64,000 nucleotides of DNA. Source: Gammaproteobacteria bacterium 45_16_T64 (lineage in GTDB: Bacteria > Pseudomonadota > Gammaproteobacteria > Pseudomonadales > Ketobacteraceae). The stretch's first letter is position 1. Every line of letters starts with the position of its first letter. The position numbers and the translations under genes were made by a program. The stretch covers positions 1-64,000 of the forward strand of contig MABD01000051.1 of NCBI GenBank assembly GCA_002162955.1, given 5' to 3'. The notes under the pieces are model-generated. The model searched no databases and was not told where the DNA came from. It was given only the letters and a program-made list of their open reading frames with translations. Positions 8,374 through 19,244 of the stretch are shown in pieces.

Positions 8374-9579
8374 TTACTTAAGGTCTCTTGAGGACTTGCC
8401 AAGCACATGCCTAGCTACGATAAGCTGTTGGATTTGTTGGGTGCCTTCAAAAATATCCAGTATTTTCGAATCACGAGCAAACTTCTCTAACAGTGCATCT
8501 TCGCTATATCCCAATGAACCACAAATTTCGACACATCGAAGGGTAATATAGTTACCCACCCGACCCGCTTTAGCTTTGCACATTGAAGCTTCCTTGGAAT
8601 TTGGGATCTTATTATCTGCCATCCACGCCGCTTTTAACGTCAATAAGCGAGAGGCCTCTAACTCAGCCTCCATTTTATACAGCTCGGCCTCCAGTGCCGT
8701 ACTGTTGAAGAAACTTTTATTGTACTGGGGGCAAACGGACTCTTTCTCAAGTAGCTCCTTCGCCAATTCCAATGCGGCACGAGCAACACCTAGAGACATT
8801 GCCGCTACCTGTGGGCGTGTGTTATCAAAGGTCTGCATTACACCGCCAAAGGCTTTTTTCCTTGCCTCTTCAGTGTCAGCAATTTCAGGATTCCCCATGA
8901 TGTTCTCTTTGGGTATGCGACAATTATCAAATAGCAATGCAGCAGTATCCGATACCCTTAACCCCATCTTATCTTCAACACGTACAACACTCATTCCAGG
9001 TGTACCTTTTTCTACCAGGAATGATTTAATTGCCGCTTTGCCAATCGTTTTATCAAGACTCGCCCATACCACAACCGCATCACCGCGATCCGCTGCTGTA
9101 GCAAATATCTTCTCACCATTAAGAACCCATTCATCACCCTCTAATACCGCTGTCGTTTGAACCGCTGCTGAGTCTGACCCACAACCTGGCTCAGTGATAG
9201 CCATCGCACAATACAACTTACCAAACTTTTCTTTCTGCTCTGGAGAACCCACTGCAGAAATAGCAGCATTACCCAACCCCATTCCAGGAATGGATAACAT
9301 CAGGCCACAACACCCCCAAGCCATCTCCGTGGTGCCGACGACCCCCATCATATTCCCACCATTCTTCACACCTTCACCGCCACCACCACCATCGGCACCC
9401 AATTTACCACCACTTCCTGCGGCAGCTAGCATCTTACCAACCGGAACAAGTTCTTTGGGGATCTCGCAATGTTCAATCTTGTCATATTTTCTCGCTATTG
9501 GACGAAAGACTCCGGCCGCTAACTGGTGTGACATCATTTGCGTATTCTTAACTTTTTGAGGAAGCTCTAAATTAATCAT
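8374..9579 (-). CDS. Acyl-CoA dehydrogenase, catalytic-Glu-bearing partner
   Basis: FAD-dependent alpha,beta-dehydrogenation of an acyl-CoA thioester in the cytoplasm. The 401-residue protein has the FAD-binding middle domain signatures AMAITEPGCGSD and WVLNGEKIFAT, and a C-terminal helical domain ending IFEGTQQIQ, where Glu378 is the catalytic base of the medium-chain type. The N-terminal domain holds a Gly-rich insert (about residues 55-80). The upstream partner gene (9646-10770) lies 66 bp away on the same strand and lacks this Glu, so the two probably form a heteromeric enzyme like the alpha2beta2 dehydrogenases of actinobacterial steroid side-chain breakdown. The substrate is unknown. 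An AraC regulator at 10919 is the likely controller. Confidence 0.92.
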   Translation of the reverse strand: MINLELPQKVKNTQMMSHQLAAGVFRPIARKYDKIEHCEIPKELVPVGKMLAAAGSGGKLGADGGGGGEGVKNGGNMMGVVGTTEMAWGCCGLMLSIPGMGLGNAAISAVGSPEQKEKFGKLYCAMAITEPGCGSDSAAVQTTAVLEGDEWVLNGEKIFATAADRGDAVVVWASLDKTIGKAAIKSFLVEKGTPGMSVVRVEDKMGLRVSDTAALLFDNCRIPKENIMGNPEIADTEEARKKAFGGVMQTFDNTRPQVAAMSLGVARAALELAKELLEKESVCPQYNKSFFNSTALEAELYKMEAELEASRLLTLKAAWMADNKIPNSKEASMCKAKAGRVGNYITLRCVEICGSLGYSEDALLEKFARDSKILDIFEGTQQIQQLIVARHVLGKSSRDLK

Positions 9580-9645
9580 GACTTAGCTCGCTTATTTATT
9601 GGGAAATTTTCAACCGATCTCGACTGAGTATCTAAAGTGACGTTC

Positions 9646-10770
9646 TTATACGACAGCAACACCCTGCAAAATACCAACAGATCGTAAATTGCGGTACCAC
9701 ATCTCAACCGGGTGCTCGCGGGTAAAACCGTGCCCCCCCAACAACTGAACACCATTGGTACCTATCTCCATCGCTTTGTCAGCAACCAACACTTTGGCCA
9801 AGTAAGCTTCTTTGTGAAAACCCAACCCCTGCTCTGCCCTAGAAGCTGCACGGTAAACCATAAGACGCATAGCTTCGATTTCGGTCGCCATATCTGCCAC
9901 CATAAATGCAACCGACTGACGATTAGAAATTGGTTCACCAAAAGCCACACGCTCATTGACATAAGGCACAACATAATCCAGTACCGCTTGACAACAACCA
10001 ACCGCAGCAGCACACAAACCTATATTCCCAAGATCAACGACTCGTTGAACATCAAACGGATTATCGCTGCCACCGACCCTAGCTGAATCGGAAACTAATG
10101 TGTTAGTTAACGTCACTCGATACAAACCCAATGGGCGCAATCCCATGAATTCTTCTTTTTGGATGGCAAGGCCTTCCGCTCCCCTTTCTACGACAAAAGC
10201 CGATATCACCCCGTCACATTGCGCCACAACCAAGATACTCAAAGCATCCTCAGCCAACGCCACCATGGATTTTTCTCCATTAAGGATATACCCAGCATCA
10301 GTTTTATCTGCCGTGGTATCTAATTCCGTCGCCTCAAAGGTTGCTTTAGGTTCCATTAACGCAATGGTACCCACTTTAAATTTTTCATCGGCGATTTCGC
10401 TGAGATACTTTTCTTGTTGTGATTCCGACCCCTGATCAAGCAGTACATTCACAAACGATAGCGGTGTCATTGTACCCAGAGCAAGAGACATATCTCCCTT
10501 ACCTAAGTCTTCCAGACTTAACATATTGGACAATGGTGAACGAGGCATGCCAGCACCACCAAACTCTTCGGGAATACTGAGCAGGCTTAACCCCAGTTGA
10601 GCGGTTTTATCATAGAAATCTGCAGGTACTGCGCCATCTTCATCTGATAAGCGAGAAATGCTCTGTACCTCAACATTCGAAAATCGTATCAGTGACTCTC
10701 GGGTAATACGCTGTTCTTCTGTTAGGTTTAGGTCAAATAATAAATCTATTGCTTGCGCAGTCATAAGCAT
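9646..10770 (-). CDS. Acyl-CoA dehydrogenase-like protein without catalytic Glu
   Basis: 374-residue member of the acyl-CoA dehydrogenase fold with N-terminal helical, beta-barrel (LNGEKSMVALA) and C-terminal helical domains, and the usual late motif LLGGHGFTREHP. At the place where active enzymes have I-x-E-G-T, this protein reads ILQGVAVV: the base is replaced by Gln369 and the chain stops five residues later. I infer a structural or substrate-binding partner of the 8374-9579 enzyme. Two ATGs are possible, 10770 and 10764; the AGG at about 10772-10774 is better spaced for 10764. It is the first gene of the two-gene operon. It lies 148 bp from the stop of the AraC regulator at 10919. Confidence 0.88.
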   Translation of the reverse strand: MLMTAQAIDLLFDLNLTEEQRITRESLIRFSNVEVQSISRLSDEDGAVPADFYDKTAQLGLSLLSIPEEFGGAGMPRSPLSNMLSLEDLGKGDMSLALGTMTPLSFVNVLLDQGSESQQEKYLSEIADEKFKVGTIALMEPKATFEATELDTTADKTDAGYILNGEKSMVALAEDALSILVVAQCDGVISAFVVERGAEGLAIQKEEFMGLRPLGLYRVTLTNTLVSDSARVGGSDNPFDVQRVVDLGNIGLCAAAVGCCQAVLDYVVPYVNERVAFGEPISNRQSVAFMVADMATEIEAMRLMVYRAASRAEQGLGFHKEAYLAKVLVADKAMEIGTNGVQLLGGHGFTREHPVEMWYRNLRSVGILQGVAVV

Positions 10771-10918
10771 ACCTAGGCTGGTTGATCAGGGATCATTCAA
10801 ACGATTGTTTAACACAATAGCACAGGCTTTTTTTTACCCTCAATGACCGAAACAACCAATCAGAAAATCCTATTAACGTTTTGGTCACCCTGAAACACTA
10901 CACGTCAATAGGCTCAGG

Positions 10919-11914
10919 CTACTGTTGCCCTTTCTGATAGGATAGCGGTGTTTCTCCAGACCACTGCTTAAACGCCCGTGAAAATGCACTTTGCTCGGCA
11001 TAACCCAGTCGAAATGCTATCTCACTCATACTGAGCGTACGGTGTTGCAGAAGATCTTTCGCCATCATCAACCGAATATCTTGTAACAAACAAACGAAAC
11101 CGGTACCTGCCTCCGCGAGCCGTCGGTGTAAAGTCCTGCTAGATACTCCTAACCCTGCAGCGATGTTTTCCTGAGAAGGATCGCCACCATGCAACTCGTT
11201 GATGACTCGCTGTCGCACTTCGCCAATAAATCCATCATCGTTGATAGGTGCTGCTTCTAACAGGAACTGAGCTTGTTGCTCCAACACAACACCCAATGTA
11301 GGGTTGCCATTTTTTGCATCCAAAAATGCTAGTGCTTTCGGAATTTCGACAAATAACGCTGAGCAATCAAACTGCACGTCGCACAAAAATATATCTCTAT
11401 ACGAGCTCGTATCCGACGGCCGAGGGTGCATAAACCCGATACGAGAAGGTGCTAATGTTGGATCTCCTGTAAGCATTCTTGCAAAGGACACCAGCGCTGA
11501 TATTAGCGTATCATCCGACGCTTTATTTGCGCTGCAATACGCCGGTAACCATTGGCCTTTGATGCAATCGTCATCCATCTGTATCTCGACGCCGGTGCCG
11601 CCGAATAACAACCGCTGGAAACGCTCAAAGTGGTTTGCCGCATTGCCAAGCGTTGTAGAAGAGGCACCTAAGAACCCTAAAACACCCCCAAACTCAGGAG
11701 CTATGCACTGCCCCAATAGCAAACCAATATGTTCAAACTGACATATCCCGTCTAGTGCTTCTAATGCATCCCACCATTGCTGATACGTAATCGAACTATC
11801 TGCTGAACAGCGTTCAAGGCTGTCAATGATGGGCTGCCCCTCAATACTATGCCGTTCGATAAACACCGTTAACAAACCAATAACGTCGGCAGATATCCGT
11901 TGTTGCGCAAGCAT
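10919..11914 (-). CDS. AraC-family transcriptional regulator, arabinose-binding-domain type
   Basis: Regulator of about 331 residues with an N-terminal PF12625-like ligand domain and a C-terminal AraC helix-turn-helix pair ending LGYAEQSAFSRAFKQWSGET. The frame continues upstream to an ATG at 11947 and a TTG at 11959. I choose the ATG at 11914 because a GGGAG ribosome binding site sits eight bases before it and none precedes the others. The gene is immediately upstream of, and on the same strand as, the two acyl-CoA dehydrogenase genes, so it probably controls them in response to an acyl-type or related ligand. That link is inferred from position only. Confidence 0.85.
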   Translation of the reverse strand: MLAQQRISADVIGLLTVFIERHSIEGQPIIDSLERCSADSSITYQQWWDALEALDGICQFEHIGLLLGQCIAPEFGGVLGFLGASSTTLGNAANHFERFQRLLFGGTGVEIQMDDDCIKGQWLPAYCSANKASDDTLISALVSFARMLTGDPTLAPSRIGFMHPRPSDTSSYRDIFLCDVQFDCSALFVEIPKALAFLDAKNGNPTLGVVLEQQAQFLLEAAPINDDGFIGEVRQRVINELHGGDPSQENIAAGLGVSSRTLHRRLAEAGTGFVCLLQDIRLMMAKDLLQHRTLSMSEIAFRLGYAEQSAFSRAFKQWSGETPLSYQKGQQ

Positions 11915-12096
11915 GAATTTTTCTCCCAATTCCCAGAACAGCGACATAGTTGTACTCAACGTAATCTACTACACCCTTTCCTGTCTGAAAATGGCAAAAA
12001 ATTGGCCATGACCGTCAATACAGCCAAGTCAGAAATAAACACAATGACTCCAAACCATACAAACATAAACAATATCACTCACATAGAGTCACTCAC

Positions 12097-13470
12097 ATGA
12101 AGAAAACCTTAGTCACAATGCTTATGTTAGCCACATTGCTAGGTGGTTGCGCTGACACCCACTTTGTCGGTGGTGTCGTTGTCGGGAACACTACCCCACT
12201 TACGCTATTGGAAACCAATAGCCAAACCATCATCGAGGTTCCCGCGAATCCAGAGGGTCAAACCCCATTTCAAATGGACAATATCGAGATTGGTACCCCT
12301 TATGACTTTGTCGTGTTGGATTCTAGCAACATTATCTGTAGCACAACGGATAACTCCGGCACTTACACCGGCTTCCCCAATTTCTCTACCAAAATACAAT
12401 GCGAAGATAATGATGGGGTTCGCTGGTCTGGCAACCCAATTCTGCGTAATCAATACACAGCGGACCCAACACTTCTCGTAGACGGAGACTACCTGTACCT
12501 TTACGCTGGTCGCGACGAAACCTCATTTATTCATATGCAAAAAAGTCAATGTCAGGATAAGTGCCTATCAGAAACACTCGAGACTGCGGCTAATTTTGAT
12601 ATTACTGGCATCCACATCTATCGCACCCAGAATATGGTTGATTGGGAATATATCGGGCCAGCGATAGAGGCAAAAGATGTACCGTGGATGAGACAAACCT
12701 GGGCAAGCCATATCTTAGAAAAAAATGGTAAATACTATTTATTTAACTGCTCTCCTTCTAGAGACATTATTACCGACGTCGGTATCAAATCCGTCATATC
12801 ACTACTTACCGGTGGTGGGCTCGCTACAGGACCCAGCGCACTTACCGGTGTCGCCGTGAGCAATTCGCCGATGGGACCCTTTGTCGATAGCGGTCAAGCT
12901 CTTGTCTCATTCCAAACTCCAGGTGCCATTGATGAAGTAATGGACCCAGCAGCGTTCACCGATGATGACGGCACCACTTACCTATTTTATGGCGGCGGTG
13001 GTCATGCACAATACGTCGCACTTTCTGATGACTTGCTGTCTATCAACGGACCTATACTAGAAATCCGTGGCGTGGATGGAAGCAACCCAATGCCAGAACT
13101 TACCGAAGCGACTTATGTTCACAAGAAAAACGGCATCTATTATCTAAGCTACTCCAAATCTAAAATAGGCGAAGCTCCCTCACCTCTAGCGTATGCCACA
13201 GCCGACAATATTCATGGGCCATGGACCTACCAGGGCGATTTCTTAGGTGCGGTCGACATACTCACAAATCATGGCGCCATTACCACATTTAAAGGTCAAG
13301 ATTATCTGTTCTATCATACGGGGCAATTACCCGGTGTTCACCATGGTAATTTTAGAAGCAATGCCACTCGCGCAGTTTCAGTTCAACACCTATCCTACGA
13401 TGACTTAGGGAGCATAATATACGCTGAACAAACCGAGCTGGGGGTGCCCGAAATAACAAATACTCAGTAA
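12097..13470 (+). CDS. GH43-like beta-propeller glycosidase, lipoprotein
   Basis: Probable surface or periplasmic lipoprotein that hydrolyses arabinan-, xylan- or galactan-type glycosidic bonds. The signal peptide ends in the lipobox LLGGC (Cys18). Residues about 25-105 form an extra beta-rich N-terminal domain. From about 118 to 455 the sequence follows the five-bladed propeller of glycoside hydrolase family 43, with the expected acidic triad: Asp123 (TADPTLLVDGD, base), Asp283 (VMDPAAFTDDDG, pKa modulator) and Glu337 (LTEATYV, acid), the last followed by GIYYLSYSKS. The family contains several substrate specificities and I cannot choose among them. It converges on the chitosanase-like gene, with the stops two bases apart. 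Confidence 0.85.
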   Translation: MKKTLVTMLMLATLLGGCADTHFVGGVVVGNTTPLTLLETNSQTIIEVPANPEGQTPFQMDNIEIGTPYDFVVLDSSNIICSTTDNSGTYTGFPNFSTKIQCEDNDGVRWSGNPILRNQYTADPTLLVDGDYLYLYAGRDETSFIHMQKSQCQDKCLSETLETAANFDITGIHIYRTQNMVDWEYIGPAIEAKDVPWMRQTWASHILEKNGKYYLFNCSPSRDIITDVGIKSVISLLTGGGLATGPSALTGVAVSNSPMGPFVDSGQALVSFQTPGAIDEVMDPAAFTDDDGTTYLFYGGGGHAQYVALSDDLLSINGPILEIRGVDGSNPMPELTEATYVHKKNGIYYLSYSKSKIGEAPSPLAYATADNIHGPWTYQGDFLGAVDILTNHGAITTFKGQDYLFYHTGQLPGVHHGNFRSNATRAVSVQHLSYDDLGSIIYAEQTELGVPEITNTQ

Positions 13471-13472
13471 GC

Positions 13473-14378
13473 TTACTCTGGATCAAATTCTTTTGCAGAA
13501 CACAATACAACGGTCTCTTTACCACCGACTTGCTTTAGCTGCGATAGTGCTATCCGTTGAATGGCATCAATGTTAAGTGGCCAAGGATGCTCCCGAGCAC
13601 TGTATGGGAACAGTATATAAAGAATTTCTCCCTTCGGCGCGCCAGCCTCATTTTTGGGGTTGGCCGTTTTCCCGCTCAAACTCTCCGCCAACTTAATCGA
13701 CATTTCACCAAGATCCGCCCGACCAGGATCTACGTCAGCAACAACAAAACCGGACATTTTTCCTGATGACAAATGTATAGCGACACCAATATCACCCATC
13801 AAACCTGTTCCAGACTGTTTATAAAAAGTACTGGGGAAAACCACATAAGGAACAGTGGTTGCATCGACGTAGCGTTGAACATCAAACACTGACTTATCCT
13901 GGTCTTCTAACGTTGTCTTAGAAATAAAGTAACCTTCAAACTCTCCTGATGGTTGCAGATAAGCCACCGATTGATTCTTAGGGTCACTAACCAACACATC
14001 TGGCCACCACGTCGAATCGGGATACCCGGCGTTCACCAAATAATCTAACCCTTTATCTTCCGGGTGATAAGCATTGGGAGCGCCACCAGCATCAACCGCA
14101 ACCTGGTCATTCACAAAGAAATAAGCCCGCTGAGCGTCATCATCATTTTTATACAGCTCGGTACCTTGATAGCGACGCCAATGGGTAAAATGGCACGGGT
14201 CCACATCTTGGTCATAGGAACCAACAACAGGCTCGACACGATGCCCTGACACCATTGCAACACTATCCTGCTCACCTCCTGTACCCACGGCAACGCAGGT
14301 CAAGGGAAGCAACAGTGACCCCATAATCGTACACGCCCACACGCGCCTGACGTTCTTGACCCTTTTGAACCCTAGCAT
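13473..14378 (-). CDS. GH75 chitosanase-like secreted protein
   Basis: 301-residue exported protein with a long basic N-terminus, then a hydrophobic signal segment (about 13-32). The region 145-260 matches the glycoside hydrolase family 75 (chitosanase) pattern: a GYFISKTTLED-type start, YVDATTVPYVVFP, a GDIGVAIH strand, VVADVDPG and GEMSIKLAESL, then ILYILFP. Family-typical acidic residues would be Asp215 and Glu225, which I assign as the likely catalytic pair. GH75 enzymes cut chitosan. The N-terminal about 110 residues are not recognised. It converges with the GH43 lipoprotein, hinting at a small polysaccharide-utilisation spot. No ATP-dependent or TonB transporter is next to it. Confidence 0.65.
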   Translation of the reverse strand: MLGFKRVKNVRRVWACTIMGSLLLPLTCVAVGTGGEQDSVAMVSGHRVEPVVGSYDQDVDPCHFTHWRRYQGTELYKNDDDAQRAYFFVNDQVAVDAGGAPNAYHPEDKGLDYLVNAGYPDSTWWPDVLVSDPKNQSVAYLQPSGEFEGYFISKTTLEDQDKSVFDVQRYVDATTVPYVVFPSTFYKQSGTGLMGDIGVAIHLSSGKMSGFVVADVDPGRADLGEMSIKLAESLSGKTANPKNEAGAPKGEILYILFPYSAREHPWPLNIDAIQRIALSQLKQVGGKETVVLCSAKEFDPE

Positions 14379-14707
14379 TGCCTTACTCCCCCGATTCTAT
14401 TCACCCACCTAACCGACAGAATACCCGCTAAATCAACCCGCATTCAGGGTGCCACTCCTCAAAACTAATAATTCTCACCGAGAAATATGACACAAACGGC
14501 TGAATCTCGTGAAAAATCAGATCAAAATTCTAGGTACATGTTATGTATACAACCACTTCAATATCGAACATAACGGATAATGCGCCGGACATTTCTTCTA
14601 CTGGAACAGGTTTCACACTACCGGCGGGATATAAGAATATTACGGCAAACACGAGGGAGATTTTCAATAATGACGCAGGCGCAATAAAACACCCTTTGCT
14701 CTGCAAG
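14379..14707. other. Intergenic stretch without a convincing gene
   Basis: About 330 bases between the chitosanase-like gene start and the 2OG-oxygenase gene end. Overlapping short frames exist on both strands (14543-14782 plus, 14530-14742 minus) but neither has a good ribosome binding site or a recognisable product, and they lie opposite each other. The left part must carry the promoter of the 13473-14378 gene. The base composition turns AT-rich here and stays so to about 15.5 kb. Confidence 0.35.
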
Positions 14708-15070
14708 TTATGTGTTTTTAACCCAGCCAATACTAAGTACAAATCGACAGCCTTTTGTTACTTTGCTTACAGCGTGCTCTGAAATATCTGAGCGGAAGTA
14801 CTTTATCCTAGTATTCTCATATATCGGAGTTCTACAAATAAACTCTCCGCCAGCCTCTGCCTCCTTCAATATAATATTTAGTCTGTAGTGTTCACCCGTT
14901 TCAACTTGATCTACGTGCGATGGAATCTCCTGCCCTTCATTGAACCGTAGTATGTATATATCAAATGGATTAGGCCACAGACCTCCACCGATTAGCATTT
15001 TGTCATACCCGGTCTTCTGTCTGCCTTTCTCCCATCTAAACAATCTAGATAAGAACTCTTTCCCGTTCAA
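14708..15070 (-). CDS. Compact 2OG-Fe(II) oxygenase-like protein
   Basis: 120-residue protein with the metal and co-substrate pattern of 2-oxoglutarate/Fe(II) dioxygenases on one double-stranded beta-helix: His52-x-Asp54 (SHVDQV), distal His99 (DISEHAVSKV) and Arg109 ten residues on (KGCRFVLSIGW), with the strand HYRLNIIL between. The only start available before an upstream in-frame stop is TTG at 15070. An internal ATG at residue 25 would shorten it but keep the active-site motifs. It may hydroxylate a small molecule, peptide or protein; the substrate is unknown. It is shorter than most family members, so truncation is possible. It lies in an AT-rich pocket unlike its flanks. Confidence 0.6.
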   Translation of the reverse strand: MNGKEFLSRLFRWEKGRQKTGYDKMLIGGGLWPNPFDIYILRFNEGQEIPSHVDQVETGEHYRLNIILKEAEAGGEFICRTPIYENTRIKYFRSDISEHAVSKVTKGCRFVLSIGWVKNT

Positions 15071-15157
15071 TATAACATTCTCGCTCTACACATAATGTCT
15101 AGGCACACACATTGATATATTTTTAGCATCTATCGTTGTGTAGCCGCTTGTTGAATT

Positions 15158-15439
15158 TCAAACTAATGATGCTATAGATAATCGTCTAAATCTATCACTG
15201 CAATCCTCGGGATATAACATCTCATAGGAATTACCTTCTAATTTTCTATATGCAGCTCTATGAACGTAAAATTTAGAGTTACCGAGTTCAATTCTAACCA
15301 AATTAAAAGCTAACTCCGGTTCATCGGTATGTATAAACATATTCCAAAGTTGTAAGGTCGTCGAGGATAAATGAATGCTTAGCGCTAAGGTGATACAAAA
15401 GAAAAAAGATTGCAGATTTAGGAATTCACAAGACCTCAC
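15158..15439 (-). CDS. Small hypothetical protein (doubtful)
   Basis: Frame of 93 codons from a GTG (15437-15439). One hydrophobic segment (about residues 8-28) could be a signal or membrane anchor, followed by a polar part rich in Arg and Glu. I do not recognise it. The start codon is weak and no clear ribosome binding site is present. It shares strand and AT-rich composition with the small 2OG-oxygenase downstream (gap 87 bp), so it could be a neighbour in the same transcript. It could equally be chance. Confidence 0.3.
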   Translation of the reverse strand: MRSCEFLNLQSFFFCITLALSIHLSSTTLQLWNMFIHTDEPELAFNLVRIELGNSKFYVHRAAYRKLEGNSYEMLYPEDCSDRFRRLSIASLV

Positions 15440-15484
15440 TACACATCAGGAGATTCTAGACAACCAACCTAACTAAGGAATTTG

Positions 15485-15538
15485 AGCGTCTCTAACAAGG
15501 TCGAATCGAAAAAGCTGATCACGACATTAGAGACACTC
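15485..15538 (-). terminator. Inverted repeat downstream of the FKBP gene, possible terminator
   Basis: GAGCGTCTCTAA at 15484-15495 is mirrored by TTAGAGACACTC at 15527-15538 (11 of 12 pairs) with a 31-base loop. It lies 18 bases past the stop of the FKBP gene on the minus strand. There is no T-run, and the loop is long for a rho-independent terminator, so its role is uncertain. Confidence 0.35.
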
Positions 15539-15555
15539 TAACCCTCACGAAGAAA

Positions 15556-16029
15556 TTACTGATTAATACCTAACAGTTCAACGTCGAAAATCAAAGTAGA
15601 TCCCGGCGCTATAGACCCAGCAGATCGATCTCCGTATGCCAAATTACTAGGTATAAACAAACGTCTCTTTTCACCCACAACCATAAGTTGCAGTCCCTCA
15701 GTCCAGCCTTTAATGACTTGATTAAGACCAAATGAAATAGGCTCTCCCCTGTCAACTGAACTATCAAACACAGAGCCATCAAGCAATGTCCCATGATAAT
15801 GCACTCTTACACTATCGGTAGCACTTGGGTGCTCAGTGCCTGTGCCTTCTTTTAACACTAGAGACTGAAGCCCTGACTCTGTCATCTCAACACCAATAAC
15901 CTTTCGGTTATCTTCTAAAAAAGCAGTACCTTTAGAAATATTCTCGCCCGCAACTTTTTTATTGCCGGAAAGGTTACGTATAAACAAAAAAACTAATACA
16001 ACAACAACGATAGCAATGACTATTTTCAT
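15556..16029 (-). CDS. FKBP-type peptidyl-prolyl cis-trans isomerase, membrane-anchored
   Basis: Protein-folding helper that isomerises X-Pro bonds. The 157-residue product starts with one hydrophobic helix (residues 2-18) that anchors it, facing the periplasm, followed by a short linker and a single FKBP domain (about 65-157). Family landmarks are VRVHYHGTLLDGSVFDSS, VIKGWTEGLQLM, GEKRRLFIPSNLAYG and the final LIFDVELLGI. I set the start at the ATG 16029, preceded by GGAG, rather than the upstream in-frame ATG at 16080, which lacks a ribosome binding site and would put extra residues before the anchor. It is like the MIP/FkpA group but without the dimerisation domain. Confidence 0.9.
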   Translation of the reverse strand: MKIVIAIVVVVLVFLFIRNLSGNKKVAGENISKGTAFLEDNRKVIGVEMTESGLQSLVLKEGTGTEHPSATDSVRVHYHGTLLDGSVFDSSVDRGEPISFGLNQVIKGWTEGLQLMVVGEKRRLFIPSNLAYGDRSAGSIAPGSTLIFDVELLGINQ

Positions 16030-16092
16030 ATTCTTCTCCAGATAAGCTAAACCGTAAAAAGTGTTCAAAAAACAATACAAAAAACAATAGAG

Positions 16093-16497
16093 TTACATCA
16101 ATTCAACCTTCGCGCGATCCCCTCTGACAAATGCGGCCAATAGAGAAAATGCCAAAAATGAAGGGCAAGTAGTCAAATAATCTGTTAACCAATATTTAGC
16201 CGAATCAGCCAAATTGGAAAACCCATCGCCCGAAAACCCGGTAAATGACAGAGTCACACGATGCTTTGCATCGCTTCCCTTTTTCTCATCAGTTACCACG
16301 ATGCTAAATGCAGAGTCCTTTGCATCCCATATAAACAAGCAGAACATGGAGTCATCTTGGATATTGTCTTCTAAGAGCGAAAACGCATAATCCGCGCAGC
16401 GATATAACGCTGCCTGCACATCCTGATCAACAGTCTCAGCACAATTCGCGGTATGACGGATGACACCTGCGTCACTGGTTTCAGTAGTCCAATTCAA
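16093..16497 (-). CDS. Hypothetical protein of 134 residues
   Basis: Open frame with a plausible globular composition (Asp/Ala/Ser-rich, several Trp and Phe, no membrane helix until a hydrophobic C-terminal segment near 112-126). The start is TTG at 16497, the only usual start codon after an upstream in-frame TAG. I do not recognise the family. It lies between the IDH gene and the FKBP gene on the same strand, 63 bp before the FKBP start, so it may be cotranscribed with the isomerase. No catalytic motif is visible. Confidence 0.55.
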   Translation of the reverse strand: MNWTTETSDAGVIRHTANCAETVDQDVQAALYRCADYAFSLLEDNIQDDSMFCLFIWDAKDSAFSIVVTDEKKGSDAKHRVTLSFTGFSGDGFSNLADSAKYWLTDYLTTCPSFLAFSLLAAFVRGDRAKVELM

Positions 16498-16614
16498 AGT
16501 AATACCCTACATAATAATTGTAAAGTGGGCATTATAGAGCGATAGCTGTGATATGCCTAATATCGGCATGTTGAATAAACAGATACGAAAAAGAAGGGAG
16601 TAATTAGGAGGGAA

Positions 16615-16643
16615 CCTCCAAGACGGCAGGGCCATCTTGGAGG
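16615..16643 (-). terminator. Terminator-like hairpin after the isocitrate dehydrogenase gene
   Basis: CCTCCAAGACGGC (16615-16627) pairs with GCCATCTTGGAGG (16631-16643), 12 of 13 bases, around a 3-base loop. It lies 16 bases after the stop of the minus-strand IDH gene. No T-run follows, so it may stop or stabilise the mRNA end in another way. Confidence 0.6.
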
Positions 16644-16659
16644 AAGGGCACTACCACGG

Positions 16660-19244
<2,585 letters not shown>

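Noticed and set aside
8576-9160. 194-codon plus-strand frame opposite the acyl-CoA dehydrogenase
   Set aside because: It is antisense to a protein with clear FAD-binding and catalytic motifs, and its translation has no recognisable domain.
14543-14782. 79-codon plus-strand frame in the AT-rich pocket
   Set aside because: No family, no good ribosome binding site, and it overlaps the end of the 2OG-oxygenase gene.
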